From Sphacelaria rigidula (lineage: Eukaryota; Phaeophyceae; Sphacelariales), in the NCBI GenBank assembly GCA_964200075.2, contig CAXNAA020000522.1:1-20493 (forward strand): DNA of 20,493 nt, in the 5' to 3' direction. A program made the translations under genes and the position numbers. Positions 7,987-16,802 of the stretch are shown here, piece after piece (position 1 is the first letter of the stretch; each line of letters starts with the position of its first letter). Below the pieces are notes generated by a model. It was given only the letters and a program-made list of their open reading frames with translations, had not been told where the DNA came from and made no database searches.

Positions 7987-9162
7987 GGGTATTTCTATTT
8001 CCAGGTCGCGACTTGAAAAATTTTATGTCCAAGTCCAGCTGCGTTTGGATTACCTGCGCGCGTTCACCCCATGTCCCTTACATCGACATCACATGACCCG
8101 GAATACACTTACACAGTCCGTAGACATCGTTCTAGTCATCGCACTGTGAAAACAGCCTCGTAGCGGGCGAAAAACGCGCCTGCATAATGCCAAAAAATAC
8201 CGCCAACCGACTGGAGGTGGACATAGGCTGTGTCCAAGTCCAGCGAGTGGAACGCCTCTCCGCGCTCGTCCCATGTGCCTTGTATCGACACCATAGTAGC
8301 TGCACTGCACTCACACAGCACGTACTAGCGGCGATAACCTGTTGCCCTTCTCGTCGGCAACGCGGCCGCTATCAATCATAAGCATATAATTCCGTGCTCC
8401 CATGCCCTCAGCCAACGTAGCCCATGTCCAAGTTGTTCAAGTCGCGTTCTAGGCAAAAAGAGCTGTGTCCAAGTCCAGTCCGGTGCATGTATTTTTTGGC
8501 AGTGTGTGCGGCAGGCGCGTTTCTCGTCCGCTACGACGCCGTTTGCACCCCACGATGGCTTGGACCGTGGCTACGGACTGTGTGAGTGTAGTGAGGCTGT
8601 TGTGTATCGATGCGAGGCACATGGTACATGGGACGAGCGCGGACAGGTAGTCCACTCGCTGGACTTGGACATAGCTTGTGTCCAACTCAAGTCGGGTGGC
8701 GGTATTTTTGGTACTGTGTGTAGCAGGCGCATTTCTCGTCCCGCTATGACGCCGTTTGCACCCCACGGTGGCTTGGACGATGGCTACGGACTGTGTGGGT
8801 GTATTGCAGCTGCTGTGGTGTAAGCCACACGGGACGAGCGCGGACAGGTATTCCACTCGCTGGACTTTGACATGAGCGATGTCCAAGTCTCTCATGCACT
8901 TCACGACTTGGACGTGGCCTGTGTCCACCTCCAGTCGGTTGGCGGTATTTTTTGGCACTGTGCAGCAGGCGCGTTTCTCGTCCGCTACGAGGCCATTTGC
9001 ATCGTGCGATGGCTTGAACGATGGCTACGGATTGTGTGAATGTATTTCGGGTGTTGTGGTGTCGATGTAAGGCACATGGGACGAACGTGGGCAGGTGGTC
9101 AAATCGCAGCTGGACTTGGACATGAATTTTTTTCAAGTCGCGACATGGAAATAGCAATACCC
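7987..9162. mobile_element. Large foldback element with tandem-unit arms
   Basis: The termini are inverted. The left end reads GGGTATTTCTATTTCC and then GTCGCGACTTGAAAAA; the reversed right end reads GGGTATTGCTATTTCC and the same GTCGCGACTTGAAAAA. Inverted similarity continues for over 300 bp, including TCCAAGTCCAGCTGCG, CACAGTCCGTAG, AAACGCGCCTGC, AAAAAATACCGCCAACCGAC and TGGAGGTGGACA. The right side carries extra direct copies of the arm unit, so the element is asymmetric: about 1.4 units on the left and about three on the right. A non-repeated spacer lies at about 8340-8455. No transposase is visible. Inverted ends made of tandem repeats are the hallmark of foldback (FB-like) transposons; assignment to a superfamily is inference. 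The 169-codon minus-strand frame at 8449-8958 is a by-product of the repeats. Confidence 0.8.
8460..9130. repeat. Tandem units in the right arm of the foldback element
   Basis: Three direct units are recognisable by a T-run, GGCA or GGTA, then GCAGGCGCGTTTCTCGTCC and a CTACGGACTGTGTG block. The GG after the T-run falls at 8498, 8710 and 8954, so spacings are 212 and 244 bp. The longer unit carries an extra ~30-bp partial duplication of the GTCCAAGTC region near 8875-8915. Units differ by substitutions and small indels, so the array is not a fresh amplification. The same unit occurs reversed in the left arm at about 8027-8335. Confidence 0.8.
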
Positions 9163-9171
9163 TATTTTTCA
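9163..9171 (+). repeat. Candidate target-site duplication, right
   Basis: TATTTTTCA immediately follows the inverted terminus of the foldback element. Compare TATTTTTTG at 7978-7986. The match is imperfect. Confidence 0.35.
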
Positions 9172-9825
9172 TCGACTGCGACCACGTCCACGCCTTCACG
9201 GTTGACCCGTCTCACGACATGAGTGGCTGCTCTTTCAGCACCGGGCAAGTTGCATCTACAGGTGGAAACTAGAGACGAGACTGGCCATCTAGGTGTCACA
9301 GATGAAATAATATACAGGTGGACGTTACACCTCGATATGTGCATGTCGGCATGTATCGTGTGCATGGAAAATGGATGGTCAGAACAGTTATCTTTGCGAC
9401 ATGTGCGCTCTGCTCTATGCGCATGGGCGCTACACGCGAAAGAGTGTCAAGGCGCGATTGAGAAATCCGCCTTTTGACGTCGTAGATACACCGGGTTTTT
9501 TGTGAAAGTATTTCCAACCGGTGAGGTCTCGCGAATCTCTACAGAATGCACTCGAACTCGACTACTTTACGTAGCTAAGCCTATCCCTAAACCCGCTATT
9601 ATATGTGCGTCTCGCATGCGTTGGAGCCCGTCCAGGCCATGTGCGTTGTTGGTAGGAAAAGTCTAGGCCGATATGCGTTCCGCGGCTGGATATCTGAGCT
9701 ACCTCCTTCGCTAAGCGCATACTGTAGTAGGGCTAGCTGCGTGTAGAGGCTTTCAGTCTTGAGCTTATTTGCCTCGGTAGTGAAGATTTAGGCTGGTTTG
9801 TCCATGATTGGTCACCAGTTTTTCC
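9172..9825. other. Stretch without a recognisable gene
   Basis: Frames up to 84 codons (9223-9477 plus), without recognisable domains. No repeat shared with the rest of the window was found. Confidence 0.4.
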
Positions 9826-9827
9826 AT

Positions 9828-9934
9828 CTCCTTGATCGCCAGGGTAGGTTATCTGGGTAATAGTCATAATTCAGGTCAAAGTGATGATGAAGAGTCAACA
9901 GCTGACAGGTGACCCACCCTGACCGTTGAAGGGT
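9828..9934. mobile_element. Family B MITE-like element, copy 5
   Basis: The left end is CTCCTTGATCGCCAGGGTAG. The reversed right end is GACCCTTCAACGGTCAGGGT, continuing GGGTCACCTGTC against GGTTATCTGGGT on the left. The interior differs from the other copies apart from a GTCAAAGTGATGATG segment, so this is a diverged or internally rearranged member. Confidence 0.55.
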
Positions 9935-10416
9935 CAATTGTAGCGATAGCTGCGCTTGTGAGTTTGTGCACCCGGGTGTTGAATACGGGTGGGCAAATCT
10001 CCACACGCAACACCCTTTGGAACGATGTATGTTGTGTACCGAGCGGCGTAAATAGCACTTCTCGAAATAACCGACCTCGAAAAATGTATCTGTCCGGTAC
10101 AAAATAATGGTCTGCGGTAGTCCATATTATCATCTCCGTGCTGAGTCTGCACCCTTCGCGTACACCCCATGGCTATGACTCAGCCAAGCTGACCAAAAGA
10201 GGTTCTCTTGGTGAAGATTCCTAGCTTCCTCTTTTCATGCATGCACTCCTGTATTGTTCTGCATTATTGGTACTGTCAAGGACGTAGTAGATGCATTAAG
10301 AGCTGCTGCCTCATGGTCTTGCATTTTAGTGCAATTTTAATCTGGGATGTGGATATTCCAGATGCACGCCCATCTGGAAATATCCGTCTCGGATATAAAC
10401 GTCAGTGGCAGGAAGA
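9935..10416. other. Stretch without a recognisable gene
   Basis: Short frames only. A hairpin at 10351-10385 pairs GGATATTCCAGATG with CATCTGGAAATATCC around a CACGC loop, with one bulged base. No domain or RNA gene was recognised. Confidence 0.4.
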
Positions 10417-10547
10417 GTTTGTTCGAGTGAGTTTATTTGGCGACAGTCGACGCGGTGCGGGAGCGCTGATCCAATACGCGGGATCGGAATGTAAGGCCTG
10501 TACCGGGGCAGAGATGGGTTGATTCCTTGAGACAACGGATATATTGT
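10417..10547 (+). mobile_element. SINE family A fragment, copy 5
   Basis: GTTTGTTCGAGTGAGTTTAT, then GCGGTGCGGGAGCGCTGATC and GGGGCAGAGATGGGTTGATT, align with the middle and distal body of the element at 14839-15157 in the same orientation. The head is absent. The fragment ends exactly where the family F element begins. Confidence 0.6.
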
Positions 10548-11373
10548 CACGAGAGCGATCGGGGTGCCCCCCCGTGCTCTGCGGGGTTCCGGTGGGTAAT
10601 TTTCGTGGTGGGATACTTTTCAGAATTTTCTCGTGTACAAAAGTTTTCAGCTGGAGCGGGGGATTTTTCAAGGTCTTCATAGTCGGCGATTTTCAGTATA
10701 ATGGTGTTTTCGCGTGCCACCCGTCAGGCCGCTGCTAGTGGGAGCAAAAAGAAGCCCTGAAAAAACGCAATTTTGATCCTCCGTAATACGTCCTATACGA
10801 GAGAGCTAGATGGAGTTTGACACCTTGGAGAGACTTGCTCTACTCGTTGAGATGGTTCCAGGACACCTCGCGCTTTTCGGTGGCCGCGATTTTATTGGCT
10901 CAACCTTTTTTTGTCCAAGAAGTGTCAAATCTAGGGGGAAACTGTCATTTTTCTCTGGACTTGCCCGTCTCTGGACGAAAATGCTTGTGTGGCCAAAAAA
11001 ATCTACGCCCACCGGGAAACGCGGAGGTGTCCTTGGACCTTATAAACGAGGAGAGCAAATCATCCCGAGGTATCAACCTCCGCCTACCTCTCTTTTACGT
11101 CGTAGAGCGACGAGAAAGGGTCAAAAACACATTTTTACAGGACTTTTGATGTTTGCCATAAGGACGGCCTCATCCCAGTGAACGGTTGGTCCCAAATTTT
11201 GGAAATGAGAGATACTAGGTATAACTCCACGTTCCGAAATAAAGTCATTATCTCTACATTCAATTTTGACCGACTCACGGCCTGGCCGGATATCGCGGGT
11301 CCTGTGACTACCCAGCCCCTAGTTTTGACCCTTGGGTATTTTGCTTTATTAAAGCAATCCCGATCGCTCTCAT
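10548..11373. mobile_element. Family F long-arm foldback element, copy 2
   Basis: The outer ends are TCACGAGAGCGATCGGGGT on the left and, reversed, TCATGAGAGCGATCGGGAT on the right. Strong inner arms follow: GGAGTTTGACACCTTGGAGA (10812) and TTCCAGGACACCTCGCGC (10856) face GGAGGTGTCCTTGGACC (11024) and related sequence up to ~11130. The ~10730-11140 core is homologous to 1140-1690. The outer right part (11200-11373) is homologous, reversed, to 13797-13990. No transposase ORF is present. The left outer region (10565-10730) is poorly matched to the right, so one arm is altered. Confidence 0.65.
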
Positions 11374-11565
11374 GAACAAACGAAAATGATTTATTTTTAC
11401 TTTCACCTGTTCATTGCGCTATAGCTGGCAAACATTGTGTTTTTTAACCAGTGACGGTCGATAACACCCCCTTTTGGACGAAGTACATCGTCCGAGTCAC
11501 GTCGACAACACCAATTGAGGACTGCGTAATGAGCACGTCTTGCTTCGTCATCCAATATATACCGA

Positions 11566-11600
11566 CGCAAGGACTCTCGAGTGCTAAGGAAGAATACAAC
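11566..11600 (+). repeat. Small fragment related to family F
   Basis: CGACGCAAGGACTCTCGAGT and then GCTAAGGAAGAATAC match the reverse complement of about 13720-13760 with few differences. It is too short to assign ends. Confidence 0.45.
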
Positions 11601-11824
11601 ACGAGAAGATTCAGCAGAATACCCAGCTACAAAAATCGCCTAACCGAGATTTGCATGACACGGAGGGAGGGGGGGGGCGTTCTCATGTGTTGCTTGCCTT
11701 AGTCGTTCGACCATTGACCACGCATCCCTTTCGAGACGGAGCACCGTTCCTACTCCTAATAGAGACACCTCTGATATTCCGGCGCTCATGACATTCCTTC
11801 CATACATTGCACACAAAACCTTTT

Positions 11825-12257
11825 GGATATCTTATTATCCCCGTCCCCTTTCGCCGTCTCTGGCTACCATCTATCTCCTAGTATAGCCATCGCTTTCTCC
11901 CTACTGTATCAAACGATTTCATGCCACCTTTGTTCACGTCCCGCATTTCCCCCTCTAGCACGTCCCGTTCCTCCTTGTATAGTTCACATTCTGCCACTAT
12001 ATGACTCCTGCTCTTTATTCCTTCGCCACAGGGGCGATGCTGTTCATCTACTTCCTCATCCTTTCGACTACTTGTATATTTCTTTCTTCTCCTGGCAGGT
12101 CAAGGTCCCCCACCCGAAATCGCAGTTCCAGATTTTTCGCAGCGTCCATTGGGCCATGCGAATATGATTCCATCCCTATCCCCTCTCTCAACCACCCGTA
12201 TATCTCCAGGTGTTCTTCGTCTACCTCGCGTCTGAGCGCTCCTTTTCCCCTTATTTC
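11825..12257 (-). pseudogene. LINE ORF2 C-terminal fragment with zinc-knuckle-like motif
   Basis: On the minus strand the blocks EEHLEIYGWLREGIGMES and HGPMDAAKNLELRFRVGDLD are followed, after frame changes, by RPCGEGIKSRSHIVAECELY and KEERDVLEGEMRD. The spacing of P-C-G and H-I-V-x-E-C is that of the C-terminal Cys/His motif of many LINE ORF2 proteins; the first Cys position is read as Arg (CGC). At least two frameshifts and several stops are present. Confidence 0.65.
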
Positions 12258-12267
12258 NNNNNNNNNN
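12258..12267. other. Assembly gap (10 N)
   Basis: Ten ambiguous bases interrupt the LINE remains. LINE coding blocks resume in sensible order on both sides, so little sequence is probably missing, but the true gap length is unknown. Confidence 0.95.
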
Positions 12268-12489
12268 ACGCATAACGCTCCTATCGCTTACTATCGCCTT
12301 CTAGCCCGCGTCTTCATCTATGGACAGTATTTCGTCTTGGTTTCTTCCTATCTCTTTCTATACTTCCTCGACTTCTTTACCCCACCTTATTCCCGCATTC
12401 CCTTTCGTGCTTTTGTTCCATACAGCTCCATCAACTATAATAGCTGGCAATCTCCTTCTCTGCATGTTCTTTACGCTATATGGCCATGG

Positions 12490-12729
12490 TCATTTCCTCA
12501 TGATGTCTCTGTTTGTTTTAAGGGAGTACATTCCCAACTGTGCTCTCAAATCTGTAATATTCGTCGTTTTCGAGCATCCAAGTATATTTTTAGCTGCTGC
12601 CATCTGTACTGTTTCCAACCTCTCCACCAACTTCGCGTTCCCTCCCCATACTTCTCCTGCATATTCCAGCTTTGGTACGATCGCGTTCACCGGGATACAT
12701 CTCTTCTCCCTAGTGCGTAGGTTCGGACT
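12490..12729 (-). pseudogene. LINE ORF2 fragment downstream of RT palm
   Basis: The minus-strand frame reads SPNLRTREKRCIPVNAIVPK, then LEYAGEVWGGNAKLVERLET and onward to LGMYSLKTNRDIMRK, followed by a stop. LEYAGEVW and LxTVQ-AAAK are typical of the RT thumb/connection region of jockey/CR1-like ORF2 proteins. The frame is intact for about 80 codons on the 3' side of the nested insertion, showing that the two LINE halves belong together. Confidence 0.7.
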
Positions 12730-12749
12730 ACTTTGTTTATGTGTGCATA

Positions 12750-13092
12750 GTTAGATATATAACATCTACACTGAGCTAACAGTCAGCGCTGACTGTTAGC
12801 TCAGCGGATATGTTGTATATCTAACAAAGTACAACCGGGGTCCGACAGCTGGTTAGACTGTTGGACTCCGGTTTTACCCGAGGGTTGTAATCCCTCTAAG
12901 CAGCGCTGCCCCACGCGGTTCGTCGGCTTAGGCGGGAACACGTGTCTTCATTTTGACGACTGGTGATGTATACCATGCATTTCAGGTGTGTATCCCAGAA
13001 TTTTTCTCAGATTGTTTCTTCTGCAGAATAAGGCTTCAAGATGGTCCTCGGAGGGATCGAATCCCGGTTGTACTTTTGTTAGATATACAACA
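12750..13092. mobile_element. TIR element with tRNA-like segments inserted in the LINE
   Basis: The right terminus at 13063-13092 (CCCGGTTGTAC, then TTAGATATACAACA) is the inverse of 12811-12839 (TGTTGTATATCTAAC, then GTACAACCGGG), so an element of about 282 bp has ~29-bp TIRs. To its left, 12750-12786 is another inverted copy of the same terminus, forming a near-perfect 37-bp-arm palindrome around CAGCGCTG at 12783-12790. Inside are tRNA-like pieces: GTTAGCTCAGCGG (12794-12806), GCTGGTTAGACTG (12848-12860), GAGGGTTGTAATCCCTC and GGGATCGAATCCC. It interrupts the RT reading frame between TYLG and NLRTREKRC. About 27 expected residues are also missing, so the insertion came with a deletion or the host was already deleted. 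Confidence 0.6.
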
Positions 13093-13365
13093 ACACTACG
13101 GCACCAAGGTATGTATGCTGGTCTACGATCGGCAATACCTCCTCTCCCCACTTCCATTTGAACTCTACCGGATGTTTCTTATCTTCGTTACAGACGAGTA
13201 CCGCGCATTTGTTGTTAACGTCCGCTGTCACTCTCCATTTCCTAGTGTATTCTAGCGCCTTATCTATCTTTGTCTGTAATCCTTCCGGTGTTCCTAAAAA
13301 TTCCCACAAAACCATCCGCAAACATCAGTCCTGATACCATATCTTGCCCCACCTTGCTCCCTGTG
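13087..13365 (-). pseudogene. Reverse transcriptase palm fragment
   Basis: Read on the minus strand, one frame gives VGQDMVSGLMFADGFVGI. A frameshift near 13290-13300 then leads to TPEGLQTKIDKALEYTRKWR, and later to HPVEFKWKWGEEVLPIVDQH and TYLG. FAD-x is the RT catalytic box (FADD in active LINEs). Here the second Asp is read as Gly (GGT), at 13308-13322. A single-base insertion (VNNK against the usual spacing) may add further damage. The fragment breaks off after TYLG at the nested insertion. Confidence 0.75.
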
Positions 13366-13555
13366 TATTAGGCACCGGGCGGGGGGGGGGAGGGCAGGTG
13401 AACCAATCCTGATCGCTTTCCCGACTCATTTTACAGGTTTTTAATTTTTACCGCTACCTATGTGCGCTAGAGCAGAAAAGAGATGTGTTCTGGAGCAAAA
13501 TGGCCAACAACACCGCTGTCAATTCACCCCAGAAGACGCTCAGTGTTGAGGAGAG

Positions 13556-13775
13556 GGATATCTTGTTCTGGAATGTGGAGCGGATCCCAAGTATCTCCCG
13601 ATCCTAGACTTCAGCATCAAACGATCACTGGGATGAGCGACGGCACGTGAAAACATATTGCAAAATGCCGACTGCGAAAAAATCACAAAAATCTCCCATT
13701 TCAGGTGGAACCTACTGTAGCATTCTTCCTCAGCACTCGAAAGTCCTAGCGTCGATAAGTGGAACATATGAAAAA
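13556..13775 (+). mobile_element. Family F fragment, copy 3
   Basis: GGAATGTGGAGCGGATCCCA, then AGTATCTCCCGATCC and CACTGGGATGAGCGACGGC, align in direct orientation with 13935-14020 and in reverse with 11185-11250. Its far end (CCTCAGCACTCGAAAGTCCT) matches 11566-11600 reversed. It lacks the TCAYGAGAGC terminus, so it is partial. Confidence 0.5.
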
Positions 13776-13796
13776 AAAACAGTCATTGTCATTTTT

Positions 13797-14115
13797 TCAC
13801 GAGAGCAATTGGAACCGCTTCACTTTGGCAAAAGTACCTCAAGGGTCATAACCTGGGGCTAGGTAGTCGCAGGACCCCCGAGAAGCGGTCAGCCCGTAAG
13901 TTATTCAAAATGGAGTGCATATATGATTTTGTTTTGGAATATCGAGCGGATACCTAGTATCTCCCGATCCCCAAACTTTGGGATCAAACTTTCCCTGGGA
14001 TGATCCGTGCGACGCGAAAATATTATGAAAGATCGCCCACCACGAAATTGTTTCAAAAATCCCTTATTTCCGCTGCAAACTACTGTACAGTAGTTTCATC
14101 ATCGGCACTAACTAC
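13797..14115 (+). mobile_element. Family F fragment, copy 4
   Basis: Starts TCACGAGAGCAATTGGAAC, the same terminus as the reversed right end of 10548-11373. Order is then conserved: CTCAAGGGTCATAACCTGGG, GGTAGTCGCAGGACCC, GGATACCTAGTATCTCCCG and CCCTGGGATGATCC. With copy 3 it forms a direct tandem pair. The second half does not continue into the inverted arm, so it is a half-element. Confidence 0.6.
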
Positions 14116-14838
14116 GGTGCGGAAATGTGCTAGTATTACTAACAACTTGCTTCGTGAGCAGGCGATAGCCCGCGAGGCGCACTTGTCCAACGAACATAAC
14201 CACCGATCGACATGGCACTTCTGTGGCACCGGCTACATTCCTTCCGCGTTGTTTCATGCCTCCATGACGCCAAGAAGGTCGCATATTCTTGGCCCATGCC
14301 GAGCAACGCGTGCCCTGTCCCACCCCCAGCCATGTGGTTCGGCTACCATCATCGTAACCCGCTTGAGCGCATCCCAACGAGTAGCACAACACACGGGCGG
14401 ATGGACATGACGCGACTTAGCCGTTGCCAGGTCATGCATAAAAACAAACATGGACACGTGTCGATACGATTAGTTTATGGTATTCCGCTGCCGCCGCACA
14501 TGCAAAGAAAACGTTGCTATAGTGCTCACAGCGTGCTAGACCCTTCGACCCCGGCCCCTCACCAGATCTCCCAAAACTGCCCATGGTCAACTTGGCTCCA
14601 GAACGAACATTTGTGACACCAGACAGCACACCTGGTTTATTGCCAAAATTTGTGTAGAAACCACGGCGGGGTTGGAGCGAAGCCAAGCGTATGGAAGTCT
14701 CCGTTGAATGATTTTCGTGAGGTACCTGCTTTCATCTTGTGCAATGCGCGGGTGTACGCTGGCTACTGCTACTACTAAGATACGCAAACACCATACTCTC
14801 TACTTCTTATACTTCCGCAGTCTGTACGCCGCGTCCCT
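14116..14838. other. Stretch without a recognisable gene
   Basis: Overlapping frames of up to 136 codons (14000-14410 plus, 14212-14616 plus) sit on both strands. None shows a domain, and the first begins inside a family F fragment. No splice-supported gene was recognised. Confidence 0.4.
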
Positions 14839-15157
14839 TATGTTTCAATGGTGCAACTGGCACCATGAGGTCGCAACAAACATGAGTTCGATTTCCACCG
14901 GATGCTTGTGGTCTGGATTTGTTCTTCGAAGTATCTGGCTTCCGTCGTTCAAAGGGAGGACGTGTAGCAAACGACCGTTTGAACGAGTTCGCTTGACGCC
15001 AGTCGGAGCGGTGCGGGAGTGTTGATCCAATCTGTGACACCAAAACATAACACGTGTGACGGGGCAGAGATTGGCCGATCCCTCGTGACGACGAACTCGT
15101 CGCGAGAGGGGGGTGGGGAGGGGGTGAGGAGGAGTCGGAGTGTGACGGAAACGAAAG
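14839..15157 (+). mobile_element. SINE family A, copy 1 (most complete)
   Basis: A tRNA-like head with A box TGGTGCAACTGG (14849-14860) and B box AGTTCGATTTC (14885-14895) is followed by a ~250-bp body. Body landmarks are GAAGTATCTGGCTTCCGTCG, GGTGCGGGAGTGTTGATCC, GGGGCAGAGATTGGCC and GACGAACTCGTCGCGAGAGG, then a G-rich tract and TGTGACGGAAACGAAAG. Parts recur at 6283-6545, 10417-10547, 5481-5587 and 7655-7760. Pol III boxes plus a non-tRNA body define a tRNA-derived SINE. The box spacing (36 nt) is shorter than in most tRNAs. I could not identify a target duplication or a clear A-rich tail. Confidence 0.65.
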
Positions 15158-16802
15158 TGGTATCGGTACTCGCGGGGTAGTACTGGCGTTGTTGGGCATG
15201 TTTTCGGTGTTTCACTACGTGTCACATCGTCTCAACGCGCACAGCCATGTTACTGCCGTGTAGTACAACATTTTTCGTCAGCGGGTAGAACAACAGTACA
15301 AGTCAACCAGTATGTATGCCACAGCTCTCTCACCACATGGTCTACACTGCTTCCACCTGCGCCTTGTGTCTTACAACAGCAGTTTGCATCTATCTTACAG
15401 CCCTAGACGGGGGCGGCAGGTCGTGGAGAGCATCGAACCCTCGATATGATCATGATCACAACAGATGCAGTCCACGTCACCTGGGACATTTGGGGAAGCT
15501 ACTCAAGTAGGAACCTCGATATGATATCCGGTTCCTGTAGTTCGCTACGTTGAACAAGTGGGCTTTGCGGTTACCGGGCATCCTCTGCGAGCTGTGACAA
15601 AAGAGCACCACATCACGGATATGATTGCAGTGTGGCTTGGTGCTGTCATGATAGACATACTCGCAGAGGATGCGTTGTGCAGCAAGGAGAAAAGATCACA
15701 GATGGAATCTTTCAAGGGTCATGACGAAAATTTATTCGTGAAAAAATCACGTGCTTCTAGCGCAACTGGTCCGTACCGTATACGAATCAACCCTTGGGAT
15801 TTGTTTTCAGCGTTGCACCCGAGGCACGAGGAACGGCGCGAAATTCCATCCAGAAAGTTTTGTCGCGCCATCACCTTTTTTCATCTCCTTCGAGCGATCA
15901 GACCTCAGCGATCGTCAATGTTTGGTGATTGAGACCAACAGCGATGATTTGTCCACCCTTGGAACGGTTTTCATAGGCGCTTGTTTGGCCAGCAATCGAT
16001 CAAACACGCCGTTTGTTCTCCACGTGGGGAAGTGTTGGTGAGCATCTGGGTAGACAATATCCATGGGAGAGTGATGGAATGGTGTCCTGCTAGATTGAGA
16101 CAGAAGAAGTACGTAGTTATCTCTCTGTATCACATAGAACAAGCTCACGTACGCACTACTATAGGATGAGTCAGTTCAACGTATGCTGCTTTTTTCAGCC
16201 GCTCTCTAGAGGGCATGATTGCAGTGCTATCTTACTGTCTACAGTAGTGAAGTCTGCGTTCGTTACTGTGCTCTCGTCCTTCACGACCTGAAGACATGCC
16301 GCAACGGCTACAGGTTGTGCGTAGTCCTATAGTCGATCGGCAGTGGATTGTACCGCATTTTTTTTGTACGAAAAAATGCAAGCACTGAGTATGGGCTGTT
16401 CTACAGTATCTATATTCGTTGTTCCTTGGTCTGAGATCCGGTGGATCAGTTCAGTAGACTTGATTGGTACAGTCGATCAGAGGGCATGGCTGTCAGCCGA
16501 TCAGGACAGTGAAGACGTGTAGTATTGTATAGCCAGGAAGGCAAGAAGAAAGTGGGCAAGTAGGCATAACCGTACGCACCGACACCAGATCAGGACCTCA
16601 CGTGTGTCACCGATACGCCAATTGCGATAGGAAATCCCACCACGTGTAACGTTCAAAACACGGGACACAAATACCCCTTTACTGTATCGTGGATCCCGTA
16701 CTGCAGGCCCTGTTGTACTGATTACCCTCTTCACAGGAGCATTTGCAACAGTCACTAGTGTTCCACCATCATATTCGTGCATCACGTGTGTTATCAAACA
16801 CG
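15158..16802. other. Stretch without a confident gene, upstream of the TPR gene
   Basis: Frames of 60-124 codons (for example 15558-15932 plus and 16501-16821 minus) show no recognisable domain. Small structures are an exact 14-bp inverted repeat (15578-15591 with 15660-15673), a 12-base direct repeat CCTCGATATGAT (15439 and 15514) and a hairpin with 9-bp arms (16355-16379). Upstream exons or the promoter of the TPR gene may lie here, but I cannot locate them. Confidence 0.4.

Larger units (their letters stand above)
11662..13370 (-). mobile_element. Decayed, 5'-truncated non-LTR retrotransposon (LINE)
   Basis: On the minus strand, successive blocks read as the RT palm (13087-13365), the downstream RT region (12490-12729), further C-terminal blocks containing LPAIIVDGAVWNK and HGPMDAAKNLELRFRVGDLD (about 11830-12489), and a terminal SRKGC peptide before the stop at 11682-11684. 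The element ends in a C-rich tract near 11662. Block order matches the C-terminal half of jockey/CR1-type LINE ORF2 proteins. The endonuclease and upstream RT are missing: similarity ends near 13365, typical of 5' truncation. Multiple frameshifts and stops, a 10-N gap and a nested insertion show that it is dead. A 239-codon plus-strand frame at 12001-12720 is its antisense shadow. Confidence 0.8.

Noticed and set aside
8449-8958. 169-codon minus-strand frame with internally repeated peptide
   Set aside because: The peptide repeats (SALVPC, TQSVA) mirror the DNA tandem units of the foldback element. The same phrases appear in other frames and orientations of the element, so it is not a gene.
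8460-9130. CRISPR-like array
   Set aside because: Units are over 200 bp, diverged, and also present in inverted orientation. There are no short repeats with unique spacers.
12001-12720. 239-codon plus-strand open frame, the longest apart from the TPR exon
   Set aside because: It is antisense to the LINE ORF2 remains, which give recognisable RT peptides on the minus strand, and it spans the N gap.
14849-14895. Possible functional tRNA gene
   Set aside because: The A and B boxes are only 36 nt apart, no acceptor stem is seen, and the sequence continues into a repeated body. It is a SINE head.
15439-15525. 12-base direct repeat CCTCGATATGAT as a target duplication
   Set aside because: The 63-bp stretch between the copies matches no repeat in the window and has no tail or TIR, so chance is equally likely.
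15558-15932. 124-codon plus-strand frame upstream of the TPR gene
   Set aside because: No family motif is visible, no splice sites join it convincingly to the TPR exons, and it contains an inverted repeat. It may be an exon, but I cannot support it.
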